In this document: positions 11,642 through 21,299 of the stretch, piece by piece | Position numbering within the stretch: position 1 is the first letter of the stretch | Layout: each line of letters begins with the position of its first letter | Assembly (NCBI RefSeq): GCF_036323735.1 | Contig: NC_086025.1 | Span: 111,139,688 to 111,203,687 of the forward strand | DNA: 64,000 bases | DNA from: Rattus norvegicus | Taxonomy: Eukaryota > Chordata > Mammalia > Rodentia > Muridae | Reading direction: 5' to 3' | Program-made: the position numbers and the translations under genes | The notes under the pieces: generated by a model | Told to the model about the DNA's origin: nothing | Databases searched by the model: none | The model's input: only the letters and a program-made list of their open reading frames with translations

Positions 11642-11698
<57 letters not shown>
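11465..11698 (+). repeat. B2 SINE with (GA)n tail
   Basis: A clear B2 body: 'gggctggaggggtggctcag', 'gtaagagcactggctgttct', 'ttgattcccagcacccatat' and 'gaccccctcttctggtgccc'. The tail has expanded into a 52-bp GA array (11,646-11,698). Confidence 0.9.
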
Positions 11699-11700
<2 letters not shown>

Positions 11701-11727
11701 AGCCAAGGTGCTAGGCCACTCAAGGAG

Positions 11728-11970
11728 CTGGAGAGATGGCTCAGCAGTTAAGAGCACATGTTGCTCTTGCAAGGAAGTGGGTTTGATTCCCCGAACACAC
11801 ATAATGGCTCACAACCATCTGTAACTTCAAATCCAGGCATTCCAAAGTCCTCTTCTGACTTTCTCAGGAATCAGGCACACATGCATCAGACATATGTGTG
11901 GTGCACAAACATATATGCAGGCAAGACTTTCATATGTACATAAGATAAATATAAACAAATACATTTTTAA
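11728..11970 (+). repeat. B2 SINE
   Basis: Sense B2: 'ggagctggagagatggctca', 'ttaagagcacatgttgctct', 'aatggctcacaaccatctgt' and 'agtcctcttctgactttctc', ending in an A/T-rich tail. Confidence 0.9.
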
Positions 11971-12204
11971 GGAATGAAAAGTCTACCGTGGCCAGTGTCT
12001 GGCCATCAAGTATATAACACACAGCCACATCATACGTGAACTACCACATGTATGGCCTGTATATTAAAAGGAATTAATTTTCCTTTTCAGCTGCACATAG
12101 AGCACTCTGTCATCGACTGCTAAGACAATGAGGTAGGAGGATATCATAGTTCAATGTTAGCCTGGACTTTATAGATAGGCTTTGTCTCTGAACAAAACAA
12201 GACT

Positions 12205-12335
12205 AGGCTTTAGTGACATGGGCCTTTAATCCAAACATTCTGGAGGCAGAAGTAGATCTCTGTGATTAAAAGTCAGCCTGATCTACATAGCAAATTCTAG
12301 TCTAGCCAGGGCTGTTTAGTGAGACTGTTTCTTTA
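12205..12335 (+). repeat. B1 SINE, sense
   Basis: 'ggcctttaatccaaacattc', 'ggaggcagaagtagatctct', 'agtcagcctgatctacatag' and 'ccagggctgtttagtgagac' give the B1 order. Its A-rich tail seeds the AAG tract that follows. Confidence 0.8.
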
Positions 12336-12336
12336 A

Positions 12337-12611
12337 AAGAAGAAGAAGAAGAAGAAGAAGAAGAAGAAGAAGAAGAAGAAGAAGAAGAAGAAGAAGAAGA
12401 AGGAGGAGGAGGAGGAGGAGGAGGAGGAGGAGGAGGAGGAGGAGGAGGAGGAGGAGGAGGAGGAGGAGGAGGGGGAGGAGGAGGAGGAGGAGGGGGAGGA
12501 GGAGGAGGAGGAGGAGGAGGAGGAGGAGGAGAAGAAGAAGAAGAAGAAGAAGAAGAAGAAGAAGAAGAAGAAGAAGAAGAAGAAGAAGAAGAAGAAGAAG
12601 AAGAAGAAGAG
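12337..12611. repeat. (AAG)n-(AGG)n-(AAG)n polypurine tract
   Basis: About 275 bp of pure purine on the + strand in three blocks with sharp borders: AAG (12,337-12,400), AGG with two GGGG interruptions (12,401-12,530) and AAG (12,531-12,611). It grew from a B1 tail. The Ser, Pro, Leu or Phe homopolymer open frames on the minus strand are repeat artefacts. Confidence 0.97.
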
Positions 12612-12716
12612 AAACTGAGTGGAAGATGTCTCTGCCAATGGTAAAGCACTTGCTGTTTACACTGTGTACACATGAGGACTTGAATTTGGATCTCAACAAG
12701 TAGGTAAAAAGCCAAG

Positions 12717-13660
12717 TGTGGCTATATCTGTGGCTGTGGTTTTAGCTGTGGCTGTGGCTGTAGCTGTGGCTGTATCTATGGCTGTAGCTGTAGCTGTGGC
12801 TGTAGCTGTGGCTGTATCTATGGCTGTAGCTGTGGCTGTGGCTGTAGCTGTGGCTGTATCTATGGCTGTAGCTGTAGCTGTAGCTGTGGCTGTATCTATG
12901 GCTGTAGCTGTGGCTGTGGCTGTAGCTGTGGCTGTATCTATGGCTGTAGCTGTGGCTGTGGCTGTAGCTGTGGCTGTATCTATGGCTGTAGCTGTGGCTG
13001 TGGCTGTAGCTGTGGCTGTATCTATGGCTGTAGCTGTAGCTGTGGCTGTAGCTGTGGCTGTATCTATGGCTGTAGCTGTAGCTGTGGCTGTAGCTGTGGC
13101 TGTATCTATGGCTGTAGCTGTGGCTGTGGCTGTAGCTGTGGCTGTATCTATGGCTGTAGCTGTGGCTGTAGCTGTAGCTGTGTCTGTGGCTGTATCTATG
13201 GCTGTAGCTGTGGCTGTGGCTGTATCTGTGGCTGTAGCTGTAGCTGTGTCTGTGGCTGTATCTATGGCTGTAGCTGTGGCTGTGGCTGTATCTATGGCTG
13301 TAGCTGTAGCTGTGGCTGTACCCATGGTTGTGGCTATGGCTGTAGCTGTGGTTGTGGCTGTATCTGTGGCTGTAGCTGAAGCTGTGGCTGTGACCCTGTC
13401 TGTGGCTGTATCTGTGCCTGTGACTGTGGCTATATCTGAGACTGTAGCTGTAACTGTGGCTGTAGCTGTGGCTGTGGCTGCAGCTGTGGCTGTGGCTTTA
13501 TCTGTGGCTGTAGCTATGGCTGTAGTTGTGGCTGTGGCTGTAGTTGTAGCTGTGACTGTGGCTGTGGCTATGGCTATATCTGAGGCTGTAGCTGTAGATG
13601 TGGCTTTGTCTGTGGCTCTAGCTGTGGCTGTGGCTGTATCTGTGGCTGTGGCTTCTTGTA
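12717..13660. repeat. GCTGTR hexamer minisatellite with 42-bp higher-order unit
   Basis: About 945 bp built from GCTGTA/GCTGTG hexamers. In the left part a seven-hexamer unit recurs: GCTGTA TCTATG GCTGTA GCTGTG GCTGTG GCTGTA GCTGTG (42 bp), with 30- and 36-bp variants. Right of about 13,320 the hexamers remain but the order decays. The six-base period keeps several frames open: a 327-codon Ala-Val frame on + and a 210-codon Ala-Thr frame on -. Neither is supported as a gene. Confidence 0.95.
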
Positions 13661-13739
13661 GCCTTGATTTTTCAAAACCTACTTTTAATAAGGGTTCGTA
13701 AGTGCTTTAACTTCCCTTCTAGACCACCACCCATCAAAG

Positions 13740-14950
13740 GTAGTGCAAAAGAAAGGTTATTAGGATACAGGAGAAGTGGAGCTGTTTAGATAATTGTTCT
13801 TTGGAGCAAATCACACCTGTGTTGTCAGGAAATCAGCAGCTCAGTTCACAGGAATCGACAGCTTGATCCACTTGCAAACACTTCATGAATATACCACCAG
13901 TCCAGCTCAATAGTGTCAAGATAGCAAACACAAATCAGTAGAGGCAGCACAACCCAGCAGAGACATCCAGGCCTCCTCAGGAGCTGCCCAGGACCAGCAG
14001 GGACACCAGTGTATGTCCTCTGCCATGCCTCTGTCGATAAGGCAAAGATCAGCAAAGACAAAGACTAAGAAGTACTACAAAGCAAGCTGTGCAAGCCCGT
14101 TACTGTCTATTTATACTCTGACCAAACATCATGTGTCCTCCCATGGGTCTTGCCTCACCATGTGAGTCTGTCTTAGCAAAACTCCATGTGGGTCTGTACC
14201 AGCTGACATCACTCTGCCAATCGGCCTGAGTCCATAGAAGCAGCAAGAAGCTGTCAGAGCAACACCAGAAGATTTTTGGTGCATTTCTGTCTATGGAGTC
14301 ACGACAAACAATGAGCAATGAACAATGGCAAGGTGTACCAATACCAACCGGCATCATCGATCTTCTGTTGGGTCCTTCCTAACATCATGGGTCCTTTCAC
14401 AGTTTTGCTTTAGCAAGACATCCTTTCGCCTATTTCTGCTTTAGTGAAAACATTCTTTCATATGTCTGTTTCAGCAAAACATCCGTTCACCTATGTGTGC
14501 CTCAAGAAAACACCCTTTGACATATCTAAATTTCCAAAGAAACCAGCAGTTTCCACTTCAGCCTCTCTCCTTCATCCTGAAAACCCTGGCTGGGATCAGA
14601 GTCCAGCTTTCTTATCTCCTGTGCCCAGTCATTGGCTGTTTCAGTTTTTTATTTACCAATCAAAGAAAATTGGGGAACATTCTTTATACCATGTTGATAC
14701 AGGAGGGAGTTCACTGCTGAGGCCCACAGGGCATTCAGGTACCCAGGAAAGGAGGTGAGGGTGGTGTTGGCAATTGGGGTCAAAATTGGACGAATTTTAG
14801 CATTTAATTCTCTTTATTTAGAGTCCAAAAGCTGATGGCTTCTGACAATTAACTCCAGCTGGTACCAGCAGAGGATTTAAGAAAAGAAACTTAGTTACTC
14901 ATTGACTCAAGCCTCTTGCTGGCCAGACAAGAGGTTCAGAGTTCATTAAC
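13740..14950 (-). repeat. LTR-retroelement fragments, apparently minus orientation
   Basis: Moderately conserved sequence with several near-repeats of a 'tttcagcaaaacatcc...ttcacctatgt' motif between about 14,400 and 14,525. Read on the minus strand it contains a TATAAA-like and an AATAAA-like block (around 14,650-14,690). It resembles a rodent LTR, but I cannot assign the family. The short open frames show no domain. Confidence 0.45.
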
Positions 14951-14954
14951 TTTT

Positions 14955-15304
14955 CTTGAGTCATGAGAGAAAAGAAAAGAAAATAAGTCAGGAGCACACA
15001 GAGACACACATACTAGATGAAGCAGAAAAAGGCTACAAGACCAGTTTATTATTCTTAGTTTTTATACCTTCTTGGGATAATCAATCATATGAGTTTCTAA
15101 GGTCTTTTATTTAAATGTACATAGTCTAAGTAAAGTTACTTAAACTTACATAGTAGGTTTAAACTAATAGTTCATATCATTGATCAATAAGGTTTAAGGA
15201 GTTACAGCAGAATTGTTTACAGGTCTTTCCATTAAGGTTAGTAACTGACTAAACATTCATTACCTATTTTATGTCTTCACAAGTTCATTATAAGTTTAAG
15301 GCAG
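14955..15304 (-). repeat. LTR-like end of an endogenous retroelement, minus orientation
   Basis: Read on the minus strand, a TATA-like 'ggtataaaaac' (plus 15,057-15,068) is followed by 'aataataaactgg' (plus about 15,041-15,053) and a 'gtgtgtctctgtgtgctcct' block, an LTR-like arrangement. The part 15,150-15,304 is the reverse complement of a diverged copy at about 27,105-27,255, so one retroelement family occurs twice in opposite orientations. Confidence 0.55.
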
Positions 15305-15322
15305 TAACAAATCAGAGACCAG

Positions 15323-16200
15323 GAGGCAGACACGCCTGGGAGACCAGAGAAGGCTGCACTCTGTGCACGTCCAGACGCCAGAGGAAAACACCAAACGCCA
15401 TCTGGAACCCTGGTGCACGGAGGCTCCTGGAAAGAGCGGTGCAGATCTTCCCGGTTGCTGCCACAGCGGAGAGGACTTGGGCAGTACCCCACGAGCAAAC
15501 TTGAGCCTTGGAACCGCAGGTAGGACCAACTTTTCCCCTGCAAGAAACCTGCCTGGTGAACTCAGGACACACAGAGGCAAAATTCCTCTGGGACCGGGCA
15601 CTTCCTGTGTTTACCGGAAGTCCCACACCCTCGGATCCCGGCCCGCAGCAGCTCTCTGCTCCCAAACCCCGTGGGAGAGAGACCTCACCGCCTGATCAGG
15701 TGGGCACTCCTGAGGCTGCAGAGCGGAGGAGACCACCAACACTGCCCACCCCTGCCCACGTCCCTGACCCAAGAGGCAGCTGTGTAAGGCCTCTGGGTTC
15801 CCGTGGGGGAGGGCCCAGGAGCGGCAGGACCCCTGCGCCTGAGACACCGCCGGAACCTGAAGGAAACAGACTGGATAAACAGTTTCTGCACCCAGATCCC
15901 GTGGGAGGGAGAGCTGAACCTTCAGAGAGGCAGACACGCCTGGGAGACCAGGGGAGGCTGCACTCTGTGCACGTCCAGACGCCAGAGGAGAACACCAGGC
16001 GTCATCTGGAGCCCTGGTGTGCGGAGGCTCCTGGAAAGAGCGGCGCAGATCTTCCCGGTTGCTGCCACAGCGGAGAGGACTTAGGCAGTACCCCACGAGC
16101 AAACTTGAGCCTTGGAACCACAGGTGGGACCAACTTTTCCCCTGCAGGAAACCTGCCTGGTGAACTCAAGACACAGGCCCACAGGAACAGCTGAAGACCT
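15323..16200 (+). repeat. L1 5'UTR: partial tandem duplication, about 604-bp monomer
   Basis: The block starting 'gaggcagacacgcctgggag' at 15,323 recurs at 15,927, an offset of 604 bp. The two copies stay closely similar for about 250 bp, through 'aaacctgcctggtgaactca'. Rodent L1 promoters are commonly built of tandem monomers. Here the 5' end of the insertion falls inside the first monomer. GC content is clearly above that of the flanks. Confidence 0.85.
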
Positions 16201-16363
16201 GTAGAGAGGAAAAACTACACGCCCGAAAGCAGAACACTCTGTCCCCATAACTGGCTGAAAGAAAACAGGAAAACAGGTCTACAGCACTCCTGGCACACAG
16301 GCTTATAGGACAGTCTAGCCACGGTCAGAAATAGCAGAACAAAATAACACTAGAGATAATCTG

Positions 16364-17419
16364 ATGGCGAGAGGCAAGCGCAGGAACCCAAGCAACAGTA
16401 ACCAAGACTACATGGCATCATCGGAGCCCAATTCTCCCACCAAAACAAACACAGAATATCCAAACACACCAGAAAAGCAAGATCTAGTTTCAAAATCATA
16501 TTTGATCATGGTGCTGGAGGACTTCAAGAAAGACATAAAGAACTCCCTTAGAGAACAAGTAGAAGCCTACAGAGAGGAATCACAAAAATCCCTGAAAGAA
16601 TTCCAGGAAAACACAATCAAACAGTTGAAGGAATTAAAAATGGAAATAGAAGCAATCAAGAAAGAACACATGGAAACAACCCTGGACATAGAAAATCAGA
16701 AGAAAAGACAAGGAGCTGTAGATACAAGCTTCACCAACAGAATACAAGAGATGGAAGAGAGAATCTCGGGAGCAGAAGATTCCATAGAAATCATTGACTC
16801 AACTGTCAAAGATAATGTAAAGCAGAAAAAGCTACTGGTCCAAAACATACAAGAAATCCAGGACTCAATGAGAAGATCAAACCTAAGGATAATAGGTATA
16901 GAAGAGAGTGAAGACTCCCAGCTCAAAGGACCAGTAAATATCTTCAACAAAATCATAGAAGAAAACTTCCCTAACCTAAAAAAAGAGATACCCATAGGCA
17001 TACAAGAAGCCTACAGAACTCCAAATAGATTGGACCAGAAAAGAAACACCTCCCGTCACATAATTGTCAAAACACCAAATGCACAAAATAAAGAAAGAAT
17101 ATTAAAAGCAGTAAGGGAAAAAGGTCAAGTAACATATAAAGGCAGACCTATCAGAATCACACCAGACTTTTCGCCAGAAACTATGAAGGCCAGAAGATCC
17201 TGGACAGATGTCATACAGACCCTAAGAGAACACAAATGCCAGCCCAGGTTACTGTATCCTGCAAAACTCTCAATTACCATAGATGGAGAAACCAAGATAT
17301 TCCATGACAAAACCAAATTTACACAATATCTTTCTACAAATCCAGCACTACAAAGGATAATACAGGGTAAAGCCCAACATAAGGAGGCAAGCTATACCCT
17401 AGAAGAAGCAAGAAACTAA
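16364..17419 (+). CDS. LINE-1 ORF1 protein, full-length open frame
   Basis: 351 codons without interruption, the usual length of rodent L1 ORF1p, an RNA-binding trimeric chaperone that coats L1 RNA in the cytoplasm. The N-terminus is basic and Ser/Asn-rich (residues 1-40). A coiled coil covers about 50-165 (heptads in LKEFQENTIKQLKELKMEIE). An RRM-like core follows from about 172 (SNLRIIGIEESED). The basic C-terminal domain includes RHIIVKTPNAQNKERIL and GRPIRITPDFSPETMKARRS. The intact frame suggests a young insertion. ORF2 is truncated, so the copy cannot move by itself. Confidence 0.9.
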   Translation: MARGKRRNPSNSNQDYMASSEPNSPTKTNTEYPNTPEKQDLVSKSYLIMVLEDFKKDIKNSLREQVEAYREESQKSLKEFQENTIKQLKELKMEIEAIKKEHMETTLDIENQKKRQGAVDTSFTNRIQEMEERISGAEDSIEIIDSTVKDNVKQKKLLVQNIQEIQDSMRRSNLRIIGIEESEDSQLKGPVNIFNKIIEENFPNLKKEIPIGIQEAYRTPNRLDQKRNTSRHIIVKTPNAQNKERILKAVREKGQVTYKGRPIRITPDFSPETMKARRSWTDVIQTLREHKCQPRLLYPAKLSITIDGETKIFHDKTKFTQYLSTNPALQRIIQGKAQHKEASYTLEEARN

Positions 17420-17478
17420 TCATCTTGGCAACAAAACAAAGAGAAGAAAAGCACACAAACATAACCTCACATCCAAAT

Positions 17479-17821
17479 ATGAATATAACAGGAAGCAATA
17501 ATCACTATTCCTTAATATCTCTCAACATCAATGGCCTCAACTCCCCAATAAAAAGACATAGATTAACAAACTGGATACGCAATGAGGACCCTACATTCTG
17601 CTGCCTACAGGAAACACACCTCAGAGACAAAGACAGACACTACCTCAGAGTGAAAGGCTGGAAAACAACTTTCCAAGCAAATGGTCAGAAGAAGCAAGCT
17701 GGAGTAGCCATTCTAATATCAAATAAAATCAATTTTCAATTAAAAGTCATCAAAAAAGATAAGGAAGGACACTTCATATTCATCAAAGGAAAAATCCACC
17801 AAGATGAACTCTCAATCCTCA
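17479..17821 (+). pseudogene. LINE-1 ORF2, truncated after the start of the endonuclease domain
   Basis: ORF2 begins at the ATG in 'aaatatgaatataacagg'. It shows the start of the endonuclease domain: SLISLNINGLNSPIKRHRLT, CCLQETHLRDKDRHYL (with the catalytic Glu of QETH) and QAGVAILISNK. After about 114 codons, near 'gaactctcaatcctca', the reading frame runs into unrelated DNA and stops at 17,895. Reverse transcriptase is absent. Confidence 0.9.
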
Positions 17822-19167
17822 TCTTCGGTTGGTTTATATACAAGTGTGCAATTTCTAGGCTTGAAAGTAAAATGATGCTATCTGGTGCTGGATAGAGGAG
17901 CCTTTTTTTTATTATGGCAGCTTGCTATTTTTGTAACATGGTGATTTGGTTGAACACAATAAAGTACAGTAGTAACTGATCTCCCCTTCTTCCTGGATGA
18001 GTGAGGAGATGATTAAATGTTGATGTCAGCATCCTTGAGCATATTCAGATGAGCTTCTGCTTCTGTTGAAAAGGATGCTGTGTTTGATTGTGGTCCGAAG
18101 CTTTGAAGCACTACTTGGCATCTCCTTCCTTGGAGGTCTCACTGTTTAAACATAACAGATTTGATAGCTTGTTGGTAAGGTGAGGTCCAGCTTGTCTCCA
18201 CTAGGTCATCTTCATGTGAATCCGGTGGTTATACGGTTTTGTTCTAGGGATATTTCATTATTTTAATAACGGTTTTAGCTGACATTCATGGAGAGAATGA
18301 ATCCTTAGAACTGTGCCACTAGTGAAAGGAAATCCTGTCTAGAGTATGTTTCTTTACAAAGCTGTGTCACACCATCCTTTGGGCCCTCTGCTGGAAAAGT
18401 AGAATCAAGTCTCAAATAATGCCTTTTAAATTGTATCCTCTAGTATTATAGATGTAGGACAGTACTGTATCATACCTCTGTGGATGTAAAATAGCTTGTA
18501 CCTGCTTTATGATACGTAGTAGTGACCGTGCTTTATCAGAGCTGTTTTTAATGATGTTGCTCAGAATGTTTTCTTTCCAGATGATGATTGAGAAGCTAAT
18601 TTAAAAAAAAAAACAGGGGCTGGGGATTTAGCTCAGTGGTAGAGCGCTTACCTAGGAAGCGCAAGGCCCTGGGTTCGGTCCCCAGCTCCGAAAAAAAAAG
18701 AACCAAAAAAAAAAAAAAATGGTGCCAGGTACCACAAGAGTAACAGAACTGTGCTGTCTTCTCGGGTTTTGTTATTTTACTTTTTTTTTTTTTTTAATGG
18801 AGTGTGCTGGATGTCTCTACAGTTTTGTTCAGATGACTGCAGAACCTGGAAAAGCTGTTGCTGCTGTTGATGCATAACACACTGCTATTATTGGTCTTTT
18901 TATATAAATATAAATATATATATACAGATATATAATTTGAATTTTTTGAAACTTTAGCTGTGCTGTCAACTTTGAAAAAAGTATCCCCGTTTACTGTGTT
19001 GAGTTGGCACTGTACAGAAATTAACAGCCATATTGGTCTAGAAATGTTGAACTTAAGTTTTTTCCATTTGTACAGGGGTAACACACTGTATTAAATATGT
19101 AAGGTCTTATCTACGTGGGTTTGATTACAAAAACTAATAAAGTATTCTCTAAATTTAAAAAAAAAAA
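17822..19167 (+). pseudogene. 3' end of a cellular mRNA fused to L1 (source not identified)
   Basis: About 1.25 kb (excluding the inserted ID element) of AT-rich, 3'UTR-like sequence without long open frames. It ends in AATAAA (19,136-19,141) and an A tail after 15 bases. It contains no L1 3' features. I cannot name the source gene with confidence. A further AATAAA at about 17,958 could be an internal poly(A) site of the source transcript. Confidence 0.65.
18617..18718 (+). repeat. ID element (sense)
   Basis: Canonical 75-bp ID core: 'ggggctggggatttagctca', 'gtggtagagcgcttacctag' and 'gccctgggttcggtccccag', then an A-rich tail. It is nested in the chimeric insertion and flanked by A-rich DNA, so the target duplication is not clear. 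Confidence 0.97.
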
Positions 19168-19211
19168 CAAATCAGAGACCAGTCTGGGTCACATTAAAAA
19201 ATAAAACTGGA

Positions 19212-19304
19212 GGGGTTGGGGATTTAGCTCAGTGGTAGAGCGCTTGCCTAGGAAGCGCAAGGCCCTGGGTTCAGTCCCCAGCTCCGAAAAAAAGAACCAA
19301 AAAA

Positions 19305-19355
<51 letters not shown>

Positions 19356-19357
19356 AA
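19212..19357 (+). repeat. ID element (sense) with (TAAA)n tail
   Basis: ID core 'ggggttggggatttagctca' to 'cagtccccagctccg', with a tail expanded into about 15 TAAA units. It follows 45 bp of B1-like sequence ('gagaccagtctgggtcacat'). 'ataagtttaaggca' occurs after the tail (19,357-19,371) and at 15,290-15,304, suggesting that the B1-like piece plus ID entered the older retroelement first. Confidence 0.95.
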
Positions 19358-20010
19358 TAAGTTTAAGGCAATAGTTTTAATGTCTTAATCTAGCTTTTTT
19401 TTTTCAAGAAACAAATCATCTGTCTTTATCTTATTATTTTGAAGTCTGGTATAGATAAACTAGTCCATTTATTTCCTCTCTTTGCACCTACAACAGATTG
19501 CCCATTCTCAACTTATAACCTTTAGTTATTAAGATTAATGGACTCATTTGTAACCTAGAAGGAATGATTTCCTTGATGATAAATTAGTTCCAAGCCTGCT
19601 TTCTAGTGCAATTATTCTGTAACACATGAAGGTTTAAAAACCTCTATTTGTGGCTTTTATTCTATAGGGATCTTGAGATTACTCATCAATTTGGGATCTT
19701 TATAAAATCATTATCAGAAATTATGAAAACATCAATTCGTTTGCACAGCTTTACTACATGAACGTACATCATCTTCATGTTGATTCTTTGGGAAATTTGC
19801 CCAATATAGTAGGATGATGCCCAGAAATGATAGGCTAAGTAATACAGACAGAAAAGGTGTATCAGGAACAAGAAGCAATCCATGATGAAGGCTCTGAGGA
19901 CCCTGCATCTCAGAGTACACCCAACATAGCCATGTAAAAGGGTGGGTGGTCACCTTTAGAAGAGTCATATACTTGCCATAGCCTTTCCTAGATGGCCTCT
20001 GATAATTCAT
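19358..20010 (-). repeat. Retroelement internal fragment, inverted copy of 26,590-27,110
   Basis: On the minus strand the order of blocks matches 26,590-27,110 on the plus strand: a 'ttggg...cagaatcaacatgaagatg'-type block, a 'gttataa' block, then 'ggacagaaagtaaacta'-like sequence. Translation of the best block gives short related peptides in both copies (LLYWANFPKNQHED here, LALLGRFPQNQYED there). Function unknown; both are degraded. Confidence 0.6.
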
Positions 20011-20194
20011 TAATTATTACAAGCCCATGTCTCATATCTGAGCTGTAAGCAAATCTCAGGACACATAAATCAGCATCTGAATATGCAGTGCACAAGACCC
20101 TCCTCCAACAGCTAATTTTTTTTTACCCATCCTCACCAGATGAAACACTTTCTCCCACACTGAATTCTAAGCTCTCCACAATGAGGGCTGAGCC

Positions 20195-20199
<5 letters not shown>

Positions 20200-20250
<51 letters not shown>
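20200..20250. repeat. (CT)n microsatellite
   Basis: A pure CT array of about 50 bp. Confidence 0.95.
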
Positions 20251-20253
<3 letters not shown>

Positions 20254-20299
20254 CATGGTGTCACCGGCACCATGGAGGACAATCAGCTTTGTGAATGAC

Positions 20300-20890
20300 A
20301 GGGAATTAAATCTGGGACAGTGAGCAAGATGGGCCAAGTGAGTGAAGGAGCTTACTGTGCAAGCATGACGATTGGTCAGTGCCTGGAACCCATGGGAGTG
20401 TGGACAAGAACTAACTCTGCAAAATTGTCCTCTGACCTCCACTGGAGCGCTGTAGTGTGTGCACTCTCTCTCTCGCACACACACTCAGAATAAACTTAAA
20501 GAATTTTAAAATAAAAAATGCCTGGAAATCTGCATACCGAGAAGATATATGGGCCAAGCATTCTGTCTTATATTTTCCACTCAGACATGAGACACTGTCT
20601 TTGAAAATAAACATTGGTACCTCAGGCCTGTCACTACAGAGCTTGGGAGGCTGAGGCAGAAAGATTGCAAGTTCTAGCCCAGCCTGATCTACATAGACAC
20701 TTCCTCAACAAAATAAAATAAATGAGGCTTGGGGAATAAATGCTCAGTTATTAAAGAACTGGCTCCTGGCTCCTCTTTCAGAGAATATCTGTTTCAGTTC
20801 CCATCACCCACAAGACAGCTCACAACCCTGTGAGACTCCAATTTCAGTGCATCCGGTATCCTCCTCTGGCCTCTGCAGGTACTGTGAGGG
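20300..20890 (+). repeat. Three adjacent SINE fragments (B3, B1, B2)
   Basis: A B3-like segment with CT/CA-rich end (20,300-20,485), a B1-like piece ('cttgggaggctgaggcagaa', about 20,620-20,710) and a diverged B2 ('caagacagctcacaaccctg', about 20,725-20,885). All are in sense orientation and old. Confidence 0.6.
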
Positions 20891-21299
20891 GATTTGCTAG
20901 AAAACCCAACTCCACCATTTTGAGCCAAATTTAAAGCAAGCATCTATTAAATAGTAAATACTGACCAAGAGGTTTAGCCAGGACCAACCCCCCCCCCCCC
21001 TTGAAATGCCAGCTAGAATGGCCTGAGCCACATGCTGCAGGGGCTTATAAGGACAAACCAAAAAGATAACACATTTTCCCATGAGGCCTTGTTATTTCCC
21101 AAAAACTACAATTCCCAGCATTCCAGGGAAACACCTGGTTCTTGGCAGGTGGGACGCACATGTTAATTTTGGGAGTTACATCTCCTCCTGGAGTTGCACA
21201 TTAGGTCAATCTTTGACCCTATGACAGGCATTTGTTTGTTTTGAATCTGATACCCATCAGCACTGCTATCTAGAAGGAGCCTGCAAATGGGCAGGGCCC

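Larger units (their letters stand above)
15323..19167 (+). mobile_element. Chimeric LINE-1 / cellular-mRNA retro-insertion
   Basis: One insertion with four parts: an L1 5'UTR of about 1.4 tandem monomers (15,323-16,360), an intact ORF1, the start of ORF2 to about 17,821, and unrelated sequence from there to a polyadenylation signal (AATAAA, 19,136-19,141) and A tail (19,157-19,167). A 16-17 bp target duplication, AACAAATCAGAGACCAG, flanks it at 15,306-15,322 and 19,166-19,182. One duplication around both parts means they entered the genome together. The simplest mechanism is reverse transcription that began on a polyadenylated mRNA and switched template to L1 RNA. An ID element at 18,617-18,712 landed later. 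Confidence 0.8.

Noticed and set aside
12302..12715. Poly-Ser/Pro, poly-Leu and poly-Phe frames on the minus strand
   Set aside because: They are translations of the AAG/AGG tract in its frames.
12718..13701. 327-codon Ala/Val open frame (+) and 210-codon Ala/Thr frame (-)
   Set aside because: Both run through a hexamer minisatellite; a period of 6 keeps frames open without selection, and no splice or promoter context exists.
15296..16194. Overlapping open frames of up to 228 codons on both strands
   Set aside because: They lie in the GC-rich, duplicated L1 5'UTR and carry the same peptide twice because of the 604-bp monomer.
18617..18700. tRNA-like gene with A and B box sequence
   Set aside because: This is an ID SINE, as are the other seven in the window; the A tails and target duplications exclude tRNA genes.
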